Positions 24,339-33,927 of a DNA stretch of 64,000 bases are shown one piece after another. A program made the translations under genes and the position numbers. Every line of letters starts with the position of its first letter. Within the stretch, counting starts at the first letter, position 1. This DNA is from Prolixibacteraceae bacterium (lineage in GTDB: Bacteria; Bacteroidota; Bacteroidia; Bacteroidales; Prolixibacteraceae). The stretch lies in the NCBI GenBank assembly GCA_019856515.1, contig CP082230.1, positions 434,001-498,000 of the forward strand, in the 5' to 3' direction. Below the pieces are notes generated by a model, which was given only the letters and a program-made list of their open reading frames with translations, ran no database searches and was not told where the DNA came from.

Positions 24339-27125
24339 ATGGATATGTGTAGAAGTTTACTTTTAGTATTGTTTCTTATTATTGGGAATAGTATCATTAG
24401 TTTTGGTCAGAAAAGATCTCTAGAAATAGATGATTTCGCTGATTGGAATCGTATTGGAATGAGTCGTTTGTCTAATAACGGAGAGTGGCTAATGTATCAA
24501 ATTAAACCCAATCATGGTGATGCGATGTTAGTTCTTAAGTCTGTTGAAGGTAGTGTGTTGCATCGTTTCGAAAGAGGAGAAAAAGGTGTCTTCTTTCCTA
24601 ATAATAATTCGATTGCATTTATCGAAAAAGCACCATTAGACTCTATTCGAACGAAGTTGGTCGATGGTGATAAAGCTCCGAAGTCAAGTATTAAGGTGTA
24701 TTCTATCTTAAAAGATTCATTGTTGACAGTCAATGAAGTATCGAGTTTTAAGATATCAAAAGAGAAGCAAAGTTGGTTGGCATTTACTTCTGAAGTAGAG
24801 CTCGAAACGAAGAAGGATTCTGTCCAATCAAAAGATGCTAACGTTGATAAAGATGACACGAACAAAAGTAAAGGCAAGGAGACAAAGACGAATCTATATA
24901 TTGTCAATGGAGTGAGTCTGGATACGATGATTGTTCGCAAAGTAACAAATTTTGTTTTGTCCGAAAGAGGTCATACCCTTGCATATGTACAACATAAGGA
25001 TGATTCTCTTAAACATGCATCTTTGTTTTATCTTAATTTGAACGATGGAAGTGTAAAAAAGGTTCTTTCTAGTGATAATGCCTCATTTGAAAAACTTACA
25101 TTAGACAAAGAGGGGTTTCAATTAGCATATATGTTTAGTTCTGATACAACTAAGATAAAACATTTTGTATGTAACTTTTATGAAGGTAGAAAAGATGCAA
25201 ATAAAACGATATCATATTTAAATGACTCAAAATTGCATGAAGGTATGGAGCCGTCCATAAATCGTTCGATTGAATTTTCTGAAGATGGAGGTCGATTGTA
25301 CTTTGGGGTACAATACCCTAAAACAAAAGCTCCTAAAGATAGTCTTATGAAGAATGAAAAAGCAAGACTTGATTTATGGTCATGGAACGATAAAGATATT
25401 CAACCAAGACAACTTGTCAATCTTTCTAAAGATAAGAAACGCTCTTTCGTCGCACTATATCAAATTAAAAAGGATCATGTTATTGCAATGAATGATTCAA
25501 GTTGTTTGTCGTTTGATATTCCCAATAAGGGATTAGGGGATTATGCTATTGGAATTGATAATTTGCCATATCGTTTATCTTATAGTTGGAGTGCACTATG
25601 GGGAGGTGATTATTATGCTTTTGACTTAAAAAGTGGAAAGAAAGAGCTTATTGCTAAAAATATTCAAGATGTTGATTTATCGCCTGATGGTAGATTTGCT
25701 ATTTATTATCAGTGGAGTGATAGTACGTATTATGCTAAAGACCTAAAGAGAGATAATACTTTTGCTCTTACAGACGAGCTTACGACCTCGTTTTATGATG
25801 TGTCACATGATACACCATCATCACCTTCTCCATATGGCGTGATGGGGTTTGGATCTGATCGTACTGTATATGTGTACGATGAGTTTGATGTTTGGAAAAT
25901 AGATTTAACTCAAAAGAAAGCCCCTCATCGAATTACGAGTGGTCGAAGTGAAAATTTGAAATATAGGTATATTCGTCTAGATAAAGAGGAGGATTATGTG
26001 TCAGAGAGACCATTGTTCTATGTGACGAATAAAGAGACGATGTCAACTGCTTATGCCTATTTGGATCGTTCAACAAATGCTCTTAAGGAATATATGAAAG
26101 GGGACTATATGTTGAGCTACCCTGTAAAAGCGAAGAGTGCTGATGTCTTGAAATGGAGCAAACAGACATATCGAATTTATCCAGATTATTTTACTTCAAA
26201 TTTAGAGTTTAATAATTCAACCAAACAAACTGATATTAACCCACAACAAAAGGACTTTAAATGGGGGAATATCAAGATGGTCAAATGGGTTAGCTTTAAT
26301 GGAGATTCTTTAAAAGGGTTACTTGTGACTCCTGAAAATATGGATAAAGGTAAGAAATATCCAATGATGTGTTATTTTTATGAACGATATTCAGATCGTT
26401 TACACCAATATTGGCTGCCTTCTCCGAGTAGATCTACGATAAATAAATCACTATACCCAAGTAATGATTATGTGTTATTTATTCCAGATGTCTATTATCG
26501 AGAGGGATATCCAGGGCAAAGTGCTTATGATGCGATTGTAAGTGGTGCATATGCTATGTGTGAAAGGTATGATTTTATCGATAGATTTAAAATGGCCTTA
26601 CAAGGTCAAAGTTGGGGGGGCTACCAAACAGCATATCTTATTACACAAACAAATATGTTTGCTGCAGCGATGGCTGGTGCACCTGTAAGTAATATGACTA
26701 GTGCATATGGAGGAATACGATGGGGTTCTGGGTTAAGTCGTGAATTCCAATATGAGCAGACGCAAAGTAGAATTGGAGGAACTCTTTGGGACAAACCAAT
26801 GCAGTATATCGAAAATTCACCAGTATTTTATGCGCCTAAAGTTCGTACTCCACTCTTAATTATGCATAATGATGAAGATGGGGCTGTGCCATGGTATCAA
26901 GGGATTGAATATTTTATGGCATTGCGTCGCTTACAAAAGCCTGTCTGGATGTTGCAATATAACGGTCAGCCTCATAATCTTAGTGCCGATGCATGGGGCG
27001 ATCGAATTGACTTAAGCCGTAGAATGCTTCAGTTCTTTAATCATTACTTGAAAGGAGAGCCTGCACCTAAGTGGATGAATGAGGGAGTTAAAGCCATCAA
27101 TAAAGGTGAAGATCTAGGTTATTAG
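24339..27125 (+). CDS. S9 family prolyl oligopeptidase-type peptidase
   Basis: This is a secreted or periplasmic serine peptidase of 928 residues. A signal peptide (about 1-23) precedes a long beta-propeller-like region (about 30-620) with a lysine- and aspartate-rich insert near 150-185. The alpha/beta-hydrolase domain follows. The catalytic triad is readable: nucleophile S758 in GQSWGGY, Asp in HNDEDGAVPW (about D847) and H879 in GQPHNL. Such enzymes trim peptides, often after proline. It is followed by a terminator and converges with the GH20 gene. No sign that it belongs to the sugar cluster; a role in peptide use alongside the M43 protease is possible. Confidence 0.88.
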   Translation: MDMCRSLLLVLFLIIGNSIISFGQKRSLEIDDFADWNRIGMSRLSNNGEWLMYQIKPNHGDAMLVLKSVEGSVLHRFERGEKGVFFPNNNSIAFIEKAPLDSIRTKLVDGDKAPKSSIKVYSILKDSLLTVNEVSSFKISKEKQSWLAFTSEVELETKKDSVQSKDANVDKDDTNKSKGKETKTNLYIVNGVSLDTMIVRKVTNFVLSERGHTLAYVQHKDDSLKHASLFYLNLNDGSVKKVLSSDNASFEKLTLDKEGFQLAYMFSSDTTKIKHFVCNFYEGRKDANKTISYLNDSKLHEGMEPSINRSIEFSEDGGRLYFGVQYPKTKAPKDSLMKNEKARLDLWSWNDKDIQPRQLVNLSKDKKRSFVALYQIKKDHVIAMNDSSCLSFDIPNKGLGDYAIGIDNLPYRLSYSWSALWGGDYYAFDLKSGKKELIAKNIQDVDLSPDGRFAIYYQWSDSTYYAKDLKRDNTFALTDELTTSFYDVSHDTPSSPSPYGVMGFGSDRTVYVYDEFDVWKIDLTQKKAPHRITSGRSENLKYRYIRLDKEEDYVSERPLFYVTNKETMSTAYAYLDRSTNALKEYMKGDYMLSYPVKAKSADVLKWSKQTYRIYPDYFTSNLEFNNSTKQTDINPQQKDFKWGNIKMVKWVSFNGDSLKGLLVTPENMDKGKKYPMMCYFYERYSDRLHQYWLPSPSRSTINKSLYPSNDYVLFIPDVYYREGYPGQSAYDAIVSGAYAMCERYDFIDRFKMALQGQSWGGYQTAYLITQTNMFAAAMAGAPVSNMTSAYGGIRWGSGLSREFQYEQTQSRIGGTLWDKPMQYIENSPVFYAPKVRTPLLIMHNDEDGAVPWYQGIEYFMALRRLQKPVWMLQYNGQPHNLSADAWGDRIDLSRRMLQFFNHYLKGEPAPKWMNEGVKAINKGEDLGY

Positions 27126-27150
27126 ATTAGTGTATCTCTTTACGATATAG

Positions 27151-27186
27151 AAAGAGCCTAGAGGTTTATAACTTCTAGGCTCTTTT
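27151..27186. terminator. Bidirectional terminator
   Basis: Near-perfect stem AAAGAGCCTAGA / TCTAGGCTCTTT with T/A flanks, between the convergent S9 peptidase and GH20 genes. Confidence 0.8.
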
Positions 27187-27270
27187 CAGTTGTAAGATTA
27201 AGTGTATAATGCAAGCTCTATTGCGCTTAATCTATGTAATTGATATAATAGTTTAAACTATAAATGTTTG

Positions 27271-29604
27271 TTAAAGAATAACAATTTCATCGATTCTAAG
27301 CTTGGCATGCTGTCCCTGCTTTGAATGTGATTTCGGTATTTTAGTGATATTCTTTGCATGAACTCTCACGTATTTTATATTACTCGCTTTACACGGGATT
27401 GATAAATTCTCAATGTCTCTTCCTTGAATAATTGCTTGCTCTTTGCAATTGAGATGGCCTATCTGTTTAAAGTTAATTCCATCACTTGAGCCTTCAATCG
27501 TAATACTGGTTGGTAGATAATAACGTTGATGAGTAAAACGTAAGGCCGCAAATTGAACTTTGCTGATATTAATAGATTTGCACAGTTGAATTTCTACATC
27601 CATATTATTATCAAATGTACACCAGTGGTTGTCTCCTCTAAAGTCTAATAGTCCATAAGATAGATCAACTAGTGTTTCTAATCCTATTTTTTTATTATCT
27701 GTATTTAAGTTAATTACTTTTGCATCTTTTGCATCGTGGATAATGAATTGGTCTTGTATTATATTGCCTAGAAGCTCTCCATCTTTGAAGATCCCTGCTT
27801 TTAGGATACTCGTTTGGTCTATTGTTATTGGCTTTTTATACAATGGACTCTGTTTCGTTGGAGAAGTTCCATCTAGTGTGTAGTGGATTTCTGGGGAATT
27901 AAGTTCTGAATCTAGCTTGATTTCAATTTTATTTCCTACACCTTTATGATAGATTCTAGGGTTAAAAACACTCTTTGCATAACGAATATTTTTTTTGTCA
28001 AGCTTCTTTAGTTGTACTCTTAGCCTTTGAATAAAATGATCGAAATTTTGTTGTTCTTCATTCGTCCATCCGTTTTCTGCTACCGCATAAATACGTGGGA
28101 AAGTCATATATGCCCACTTATTCCAATCAGAAATGGATTCTGTCCATAAACATCCTTCGGTTCCTAGTATATGTTTTGCTTGCTCAGGGTTTAAATTCTT
28201 AGGGATCACATGGTAGTTGTAACATGTCGAAAGAAGGCAGCTTGAATATCCTAGGTTTGGTTCATAATTTGGTTGTCCTTGTTTTAGATCAAGATAGTTT
28301 GCATAGTTTGGAGCCATAATAACGTCATGACCTTGCTTAGCTGCATTGATTCCTCCCTTTTCTCCTCTCCATGACATTACAGTGGCATTAGGAGATAAGC
28401 CTCCTTGGATTATCTCATCCCATCCAATTAATTCTTTTCCTTTAGAATTAACTATCTTCTCTACTTGTTTGATAAAGTAACTTTGAAGTTCATGTGCATC
28501 TTTTAAGTGGTGTTGATGCATGAAGTTTTTACACTGAGTGTGACTATTCCAATTTTTTTTATTGCACTCATCACCACCTATGTGTAAATATTTTGAAGGA
28601 AATATCTCTGCGACTTCAGTAATGATGGCATCTAGAAATTCATAACTTTTCGGATTGGAAGGGCAAATCGTATTATCTTTAAAGACTCCTCCAGTAGCAA
28701 CATGGTATTTTTTGTCGGGGAAGCAAGATAGGAATGGATAAGAAGCAAGAATCTCTTGAGAGTGTCCAGGTACATCGATTTCTGGGATTATCTCAATATG
28801 CTTTTCTTGTGCATATTTAATTAAGGCCTTTAACTCTTTCTTTGTATAGTACCCTCCATACGTAGCTTTGTCTTTCTCCTTCTGTGCTGGACGTCCCCAC
28901 CAATTACTCTTTGATTCATCCGTGTTAATATAATCGACTCTCCATGAACCTATTTTATTTAATTGAGGGTAGCTGTCAATTTCAATTCTCCATCCTTGAT
29001 CATCTGCGAGGTGGATATGGAAACGATTCATCTTAATGCTCGAAATATGATCAATTACTTCATACAAGTTCTTGATAGGGAAGAAATGCCTAGAAACATC
29101 TAACATATATCCTCTCCATTTAAATGCAGGCTTGTCAGATATTTCTAAGCAAGGGATATTTACTTGCTTGCATCCAAGCATCTCTGCAGGAATCATCTGC
29201 TTAATAGTCTGTAATGCATAGAAAGCACCTGCATTTGATGATGCTTTAATGTTTATGTTCTCTTCAGTAATTAAAAGTTCATATGCTTCATCTTCAATTT
29301 GTGCATCATATGATAGGATGATACTATTGCTTTTTGAATTAGGATTGACCTTTAAATCTAGGATGGAGAGAGATGATGAATCAATTTCTTTATGAAATTG
29401 GTTTTGAAGAATTGGATTGAATTTATCAAGATCAATGTTTATTGTGGTCTTAGAGGAGAGTTTGAAATGTCCATTTTGAATTGTGAGCGATTGAGGGTTT
29501 GGTATAATGTTTACTTCATTAACTGTTAACGTGTCGTTTTTTTTACATGACATCAGAGAAATTACGATGCATACAAGAACAACACACCATTGTGTTTTTT
29601 TCAT
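27271..29604 (-). CDS. GH20 beta-N-acetylhexosaminidase lipoprotein
   Basis: This exo-hexosaminidase releases terminal GlcNAc/GalNAc by substrate-assisted catalysis. The lipoprotein signal ends at C20 (SLMSC). Residues about 30-155 are the GH20b domain, and the (beta/alpha)8 catalytic domain runs to about 530. Landmarks are FKWRGYMLDVSRHFF, HLADDQGWRIEI, IIPEIDVPGHS and the catalytic pair D345-E346 in HIGGDEC. The C-terminal 200 residues hold a chitobiase-type immunoglobulin-like segment (YTLDGTSPT) and a beta-sandwich resembling F5/8 type C carbohydrate-binding domains (near 640-777). It faces away from the nearby glycosaminoglycan cluster and could remove hexosamines from lyase products or from host/chitin glycans. 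Confidence 0.9.
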   Translation of the reverse strand: MKKTQWCVVLVCIVISLMSCKKNDTLTVNEVNIIPNPQSLTIQNGHFKLSSKTTINIDLDKFNPILQNQFHKEIDSSSLSILDLKVNPNSKSNSIILSYDAQIEDEAYELLITEENINIKASSNAGAFYALQTIKQMIPAEMLGCKQVNIPCLEISDKPAFKWRGYMLDVSRHFFPIKNLYEVIDHISSIKMNRFHIHLADDQGWRIEIDSYPQLNKIGSWRVDYINTDESKSNWWGRPAQKEKDKATYGGYYTKKELKALIKYAQEKHIEIIPEIDVPGHSQEILASYPFLSCFPDKKYHVATGGVFKDNTICPSNPKSYEFLDAIITEVAEIFPSKYLHIGGDECNKKNWNSHTQCKNFMHQHHLKDAHELQSYFIKQVEKIVNSKGKELIGWDEIIQGGLSPNATVMSWRGEKGGINAAKQGHDVIMAPNYANYLDLKQGQPNYEPNLGYSSCLLSTCYNYHVIPKNLNPEQAKHILGTEGCLWTESISDWNKWAYMTFPRIYAVAENGWTNEEQQNFDHFIQRLRVQLKKLDKKNIRYAKSVFNPRIYHKGVGNKIEIKLDSELNSPEIHYTLDGTSPTKQSPLYKKPITIDQTSILKAGIFKDGELLGNIIQDQFIIHDAKDAKVINLNTDNKKIGLETLVDLSYGLLDFRGDNHWCTFDNNMDVEIQLCKSINISKVQFAALRFTHQRYYLPTSITIEGSSDGINFKQIGHLNCKEQAIIQGRDIENLSIPCKASNIKYVRVHAKNITKIPKSHSKQGQHAKLRIDEIVIL

Positions 29605-30096
29605 TGTGAATACCTTTTGTTGTTATGTTTATTTCAGTTTTAACTTGATTCGTCCAAATAGCAATGTGCGTATTGTCTATTTAAATGAATTCATTAAAGA
29701 TAATAATACTTTGTTAAAATTCAATAAGACTATGATTGATTGAGGTTTTGTCGAAGTATAACGGAATACGATATATTCTGTTTTACAGCCTTGATTTATG
29801 AGAGTAATAGGATTATTATATAAGGTTTCTTGATTTTTGTGATGGTGTGTTGTGTGTTGATTGTCAATGGATTTAGTTTGAGTCGAATGTTGAATTATAC
29901 AAAAATGAAATATTTTTCAACGCAATTGAAATGTGTAGATGGATTATAGAGGTTCGCTCGTTTCCTTAAGTGTTACTTTCGTTCTGTGAGATATAAGAAA
30001 ACACTGGGTCTGAATCTAAGTAAATGGCATAAGTGTAAAAATAGTTAAGTAAACTGTCTTATATTATAATGTAGATCAATAACTAAACAGTAGCAT
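29605..30096. other. Divergent intergenic region before the GAG cluster
   Basis: 492 bases between the GH20 gene (minus) and the ROK kinase (plus). It must hold the promoter of the cluster, but no clear TAnnTTTG box is placed near the kinase start. Nothing else is recognised. Confidence 0.35.
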
Positions 30097-31032
30097 ATGA
30101 GCGTTAATTATGCGATAGGTGTTGACCTTGGTGGAACTTTTATCAAGTTTGCTTTGGTTGACCAAGAAGGGAACAAAATAACAGATGGGATAACAGCTAC
30201 TCAGACTGAAAAAGGATGTGAAGTGGTAATAAACAATATCATTGCATCTATTGATGAGATGTTGAGATTTGATCCAAATATAACCTCTAGTGTTATTGGG
30301 ATCGGAATTGGGACTCCAGGTATAGTAGAGAATGGGGTGGTCATTGGAGGTGCTGAGAATTTGCCAAACTGGTTTGATCTTTCATTGGCTGAAAAATTAG
30401 AAAAGCGTTTTAGTTTACCTGTGTTTATTGATAATGATGCAAATCTAATGGGACTAGGTGAAGTCGGTTTTGGAGCTGCAAAGTCATCATCTGATATTGT
30501 TTTTTTAACTGTAGGGACAGGAATTGGTGGTGCTATGTATTTAAATGGTCAACTCTATTCTGGATATAGAAACCGTGGTGGTGAATTAGGACACATGATT
30601 ATTAAGAGTGATGGAGTTGATTGTGAATGTGGTGCGAAAGGGTGTTTAGAGGCATACGCATCCACAACGGCTCTTGTAAAAGACTATGTAAGTCATTGCG
30701 ATCATGGGGATAAGGGAGCCGTGGATGGTAAATACATCATCGCTAAATATAAGAGTAATGATTCATTAGCACAAGATGTGATGAATCGTCATTGGGACTA
30801 TCTTGGTGATGGCATTGTTGGTATAATAAATCTCTTTGCACCTCAAAAGGTCGTTATTGGTGGAGGAATTTCTGAAGCTGGTGAGTTCTATTTTGAGGCT
30901 TTGAGACAAAAAGTAGCAAATAAGGTGATGAGCGAGACTTCTCAGTTTACTGAGATTGTACCTGCAGAGTTAGGTAATGCAGCAGGAATATTTGGAGCTG
31001 TATCGTTAGTGTTTAACTCTAATAAAAATTAG
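30097..31032 (+). CDS. ROK family sugar kinase
   Basis: This cytoplasmic ATP-dependent hexose or N-acetylhexosamine kinase has 311 residues. The phosphate-1 loop GVDLGGTFIK is at 8-17 and the catalytic Asp in FIDNDANL at D114. The phosphate-2 loop TVGTGIGGA is at 138-146, and the ROK zinc site comprises H166 (GELGH) and the C176/C178/C183 motif CECGAKGC. There is no N-terminal HTH, so it is an enzyme and not a repressor. It heads a tight run with the MFS transporter (6-base gap) and a sulfatase. The same order, kinase next to transporter next to sulfatase, is known from the heparan sulfate locus of Bacteroides thetaiotaomicron. That suggests phosphorylation of GlcNAc or a related monosaccharide. 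Confidence 0.88.
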   Translation: MSVNYAIGVDLGGTFIKFALVDQEGNKITDGITATQTEKGCEVVINNIIASIDEMLRFDPNITSSVIGIGIGTPGIVENGVVIGGAENLPNWFDLSLAEKLEKRFSLPVFIDNDANLMGLGEVGFGAAKSSSDIVFLTVGTGIGGAMYLNGQLYSGYRNRGGELGHMIIKSDGVDCECGAKGCLEAYASTTALVKDYVSHCDHGDKGAVDGKYIIAKYKSNDSLAQDVMNRHWDYLGDGIVGIINLFAPQKVVIGGGISEAGEFYFEALRQKVANKVMSETSQFTEIVPAELGNAAGIFGAVSLVFNSNKN

Positions 31033-31038
31033 AATAAG

Positions 31039-32286
31039 ATGGGGAGAAATAAGATAATAGTATTGATGATATTAATCACATGGTTCGTAATATCTTTTGT
31101 GACAAATATCTTGGGACCCATTATGCCTGCGATAATTGATAATTATCAATTAAGCTTAACGATGGCCTCCTTTTTGCCTTTTTCATTCTTTCTTGCTTAT
31201 GGAATTATGTCTATTCCTGCAGGTGTAATGATCGAGAGAATTGGTGAAAAGAGATCAATGTTAGTCGCATTCTTATTGACATTAAGTGGAAGTGCAATAT
31301 TTGCTTTTATTCCAACTTACTCTATGGCTTTAGTATCATTGTTTATCCTTGGGATTGGTATGGCAATGTTACAAGTAATTATTAATCCATTAATGAGAGC
31401 TGCAGCTGGAGAGGAACATTTTGCTTTTTATTCTGTATTGGGACAATTAGTTTTTGGCGCAGCATCTTTTGTTAGCCCCAAAGTTTATACCTATTTGGTT
31501 GGTCAATTGGAACCAACTGCCAAAATGAATGCAGTTAAATCCTTCTTTATGGGGCGTATTCCCGATGCCTTACCATGGATCTCATTATATTGGATATTTA
31601 CAGTGTTATTTATTGTAATGCTTGTTTTTATCGCGGTACTTAAATTTCCAAAAGTAGAGTTACAAGAGGATGAGAAGACAAGTAGCAAGCAGGAGTATAT
31701 GTCACTTCTTAAGAAACCGTTAGTTTGGATGTTCACTCTTGGAATTATGGCATACGTTGGAACAGAACAAGGATTGGCAAATTGGATGAGTCAATTTCTT
31801 AGTCAGTATCATGGCGTTGATCCTGTAAAAGTAGGTGCTGATGTTGTGGGGACATTTTGGGGAAATATGTCGATAGGATGTCTTGTTGGACTGCTGTTGT
31901 TAAAATTGTTAGATTCTCAGCTTGTATTGAAATGTTTCACGATTTCAAGTATGGTCGCTTTAGGTGTAGCACTATTCGGCTCTGCTGAGGCTGCTGTTTT
32001 ATCATTTAAAGTGCTTGGGTTTTTAATTTCAGTAATGTTCTCTATTATATTCTCTTTAGCATTGAATAGTTATACTAACAATCCTGGAGCTTTTTCTGGA
32101 ATCCTTTGTTCCGGAATATTTGGCGGTGCTTTAGTTCCAATGATAATAGGAACTTTAGGAGATGTTATTGGATTAAGAATTGCCATGATGTTCTTGTTTA
32201 TAACGCTTAGTTATATTCTTTTTATTGCATTTTATGCAAAACCCGAGATTAAGAACAAGACAATATTTAGTAATAAGAATAAATAA
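31039..32286 (+). CDS. MFS sugar transporter (FucP/GluP-like)
   Basis: This inner-membrane proton-coupled sugar importer of 415 residues has about 12 helices. The N-terminal half carries the segment LPFSFFLAYGIMSIPAGVMIERIGEKR (MFS motif A region) and VIINPLMRAAAG, as in the fucose/glucose/galactose permease group. A long loop near 155-180 separates helices, and a cytoplasmic loop rich in lysine lies near 208-222. It starts 6 bases after the ROK kinase and 23 bases before the sulfatase, so the three are cotranscribed. It probably imports the monosaccharide that the kinase phosphorylates. Confidence 0.85.
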   Translation: MGRNKIIVLMILITWFVISFVTNILGPIMPAIIDNYQLSLTMASFLPFSFFLAYGIMSIPAGVMIERIGEKRSMLVAFLLTLSGSAIFAFIPTYSMALVSLFILGIGMAMLQVIINPLMRAAAGEEHFAFYSVLGQLVFGAASFVSPKVYTYLVGQLEPTAKMNAVKSFFMGRIPDALPWISLYWIFTVLFIVMLVFIAVLKFPKVELQEDEKTSSKQEYMSLLKKPLVWMFTLGIMAYVGTEQGLANWMSQFLSQYHGVDPVKVGADVVGTFWGNMSIGCLVGLLLLKLLDSQLVLKCFTISSMVALGVALFGSAEAAVLSFKVLGFLISVMFSIIFSLALNSYTNNPGAFSGILCSGIFGGALVPMIIGTLGDVIGLRIAMMFLFITLSYILFIAFYAKPEIKNKTIFSNKNK

Positions 32287-32309
32287 TCAATTATATAAAA
32301 TAATCTGCG

Positions 32310-33839
32310 ATGATAAAGCAATCATGGATACAAAGAAGTAAGCAAGTTGCAATTGCTTCTATGATAGGGGCATCAATGCTTACTAGCTGTAATGAGACAA
32401 AAAAGAAGGAAATGTCTCGTCCCAATATTGTAATTTTAATGTCGGACAACCAATCTTACAACCATCTTGGGTGTTATGGTGATCCAATAGTAAAGACTCC
32501 GAATATAGATCAACTAGCAACTGAGGGAATCCGATTTACTCATGCTTTTTGTTCTGCACCTTCTTGTACTCCAGCACGTGCTTCGATGTTAACTGGACAA
32601 GATATTTGGAGACTAGAAGAGGGAGCTAACTTATGGGGAACATTACCTAATAAATTTGAGGTATATCCGGAGCTTTTAGAAAAATCTGGATACTTAGTTG
32701 GTTATGAGGGAAAAGGTTGGGGACCTGGAGAAGTGGATGCTGCTGGTCGTGATCGCAATCCTGGTGGAGATCAATATGACTCGTTTGAAGAGTTTTATAA
32801 TGAAAGAGAAAAAGGACAACCATTTTGTTATTGGTTCAGTTCAAGAGACCCACACCGTCCTTTCCGTCGTAATGGAGGAAAGAAAGCGGGAATTAAGATG
32901 GAGGATATAAAAGTTCCTGCATATTTGCCAGATAGCAAAGAGGTTCGTAAAGATATTGCAGATTATTATGCAGAAATTGAACACTTTGATGGTGAAGTAG
33001 CTAGTTTTGTTGAGCTTCTAAAAGAGATGGGACAGTGGGATAATACACTGCTTATTGTGTGTAGTGACAATGGATGGCAGATGCCTCGTGGTTTAGCTAA
33101 CTTATATGATTTTGGAACTCGTGTACCTTTGATTATACACATGCCTAAAAGGTTTCAAGGTAATAGAACTGTCGATGACTTTGTGAGTCTTAATGACTTA
33201 GCACCAACATTTTTAGAGCTTGCTGATATTCAGATTCCTGGTTATATGAATGCTAAGAGTTTGAATAATATTCTATCTTCTAAGAAAAGTGGTATTATCG
33301 AGAAAGAACGTAATTTTATCATTACTGGTCGTGAACGTCATGCTTTTGTTCGAAAAAATGGTAAAGGTTATGGAGGGCGTGCATTGCAAACCAATGACTT
33401 TCTTTTAATTCGAAACTATGATTATAATAATTGGCCAGCAGGCGACCCTCCATTATATGGAGATGTTGATGCACATATGCTACAGTATCCATGTGGAGCT
33501 AAAATGTATCTATTGGAGCATAAAGATGAAGCTGATGTAAAGCCGTTGTTTAATCTAGCATTCGCGAAGAGACCTGAGTATGAGTTGTATGATCTAAATA
33601 AAGATCCTGAGCAAATGAACAATGTTGCGAATGATTCAGCTTATAAAATTCAATTTGACTCTTTGAAGAAGCAGATGAATGATTATCTTGCAAAAACAGG
33701 TGATCCTCGCGTGAATGGTGGAGACCTTAAGTGGGAGAATGCACCATATTATGCTGAAAAAGACAAACATCCTCGTCCTAGTCGTTCTTCTATTGAGAAG
33801 TTAGGTCTAGAAGAAGAGTATAGTTATGTTGAAGAATAA
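32310..33839 (+). CDS. S1-family sulfatase lipoprotein (sulfamidase-like)
   Basis: This formylglycine sulfatase of 509 residues has a lipoprotein signal with Cys at 27 (SMLTSC). The modification motif is SCTPARASMLTG with C86. The N-terminal metal site reads LMSDNQSYNHLGCYGD, with Asn where many sulfatases have a second Asp. The distal site is CSDNGWQMPRG. The layout (no GKWHL motif but YEGKGWGPG, and SSRDPHRPF) resembles heparan N-sulfatase/sulfamidase-type members. The exact linkage cut is inferred only. It is third in the ROK-MFS-sulfatase operon, and a strong terminator (33857-33911) closes that operon. It would act in the periplasm on heparan or chondroitin fragments. Confidence 0.83.
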   Translation: MIKQSWIQRSKQVAIASMIGASMLTSCNETKKKEMSRPNIVILMSDNQSYNHLGCYGDPIVKTPNIDQLATEGIRFTHAFCSAPSCTPARASMLTGQDIWRLEEGANLWGTLPNKFEVYPELLEKSGYLVGYEGKGWGPGEVDAAGRDRNPGGDQYDSFEEFYNEREKGQPFCYWFSSRDPHRPFRRNGGKKAGIKMEDIKVPAYLPDSKEVRKDIADYYAEIEHFDGEVASFVELLKEMGQWDNTLLIVCSDNGWQMPRGLANLYDFGTRVPLIIHMPKRFQGNRTVDDFVSLNDLAPTFLELADIQIPGYMNAKSLNNILSSKKSGIIEKERNFIITGRERHAFVRKNGKGYGGRALQTNDFLLIRNYDYNNWPAGDPPLYGDVDAHMLQYPCGAKMYLLEHKDEADVKPLFNLAFAKRPEYELYDLNKDPEQMNNVANDSAYKIQFDSLKKQMNDYLAKTGDPRVNGGDLKWENAPYYAEKDKHPRPSRSSIEKLGLEEEYSYVEE

Positions 33840-33856
33840 AAAGTATTAATCCTATG

Positions 33857-33911
33857 AAGAGCACGAAAAAATGAAATGGAGAAACCAGTTCTTTTTCGTG
33901 CTCTTTTTGTT
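33857..33911 (+). terminator. Internal terminator of the GAG cluster
   Basis: AAGAGCACGAAAAA and TTTTTCGTGCTCTT form a 14-base perfect stem around a 22-base loop, followed by TTTGTTTT. It lies between the second sulfatase and the heparinase II/III gene and covers an in-frame ATG at 33871, which therefore cannot be the normal start of that gene. Confidence 0.8.
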
Positions 33912-33927
33912 TTATTTAGAAATGCTC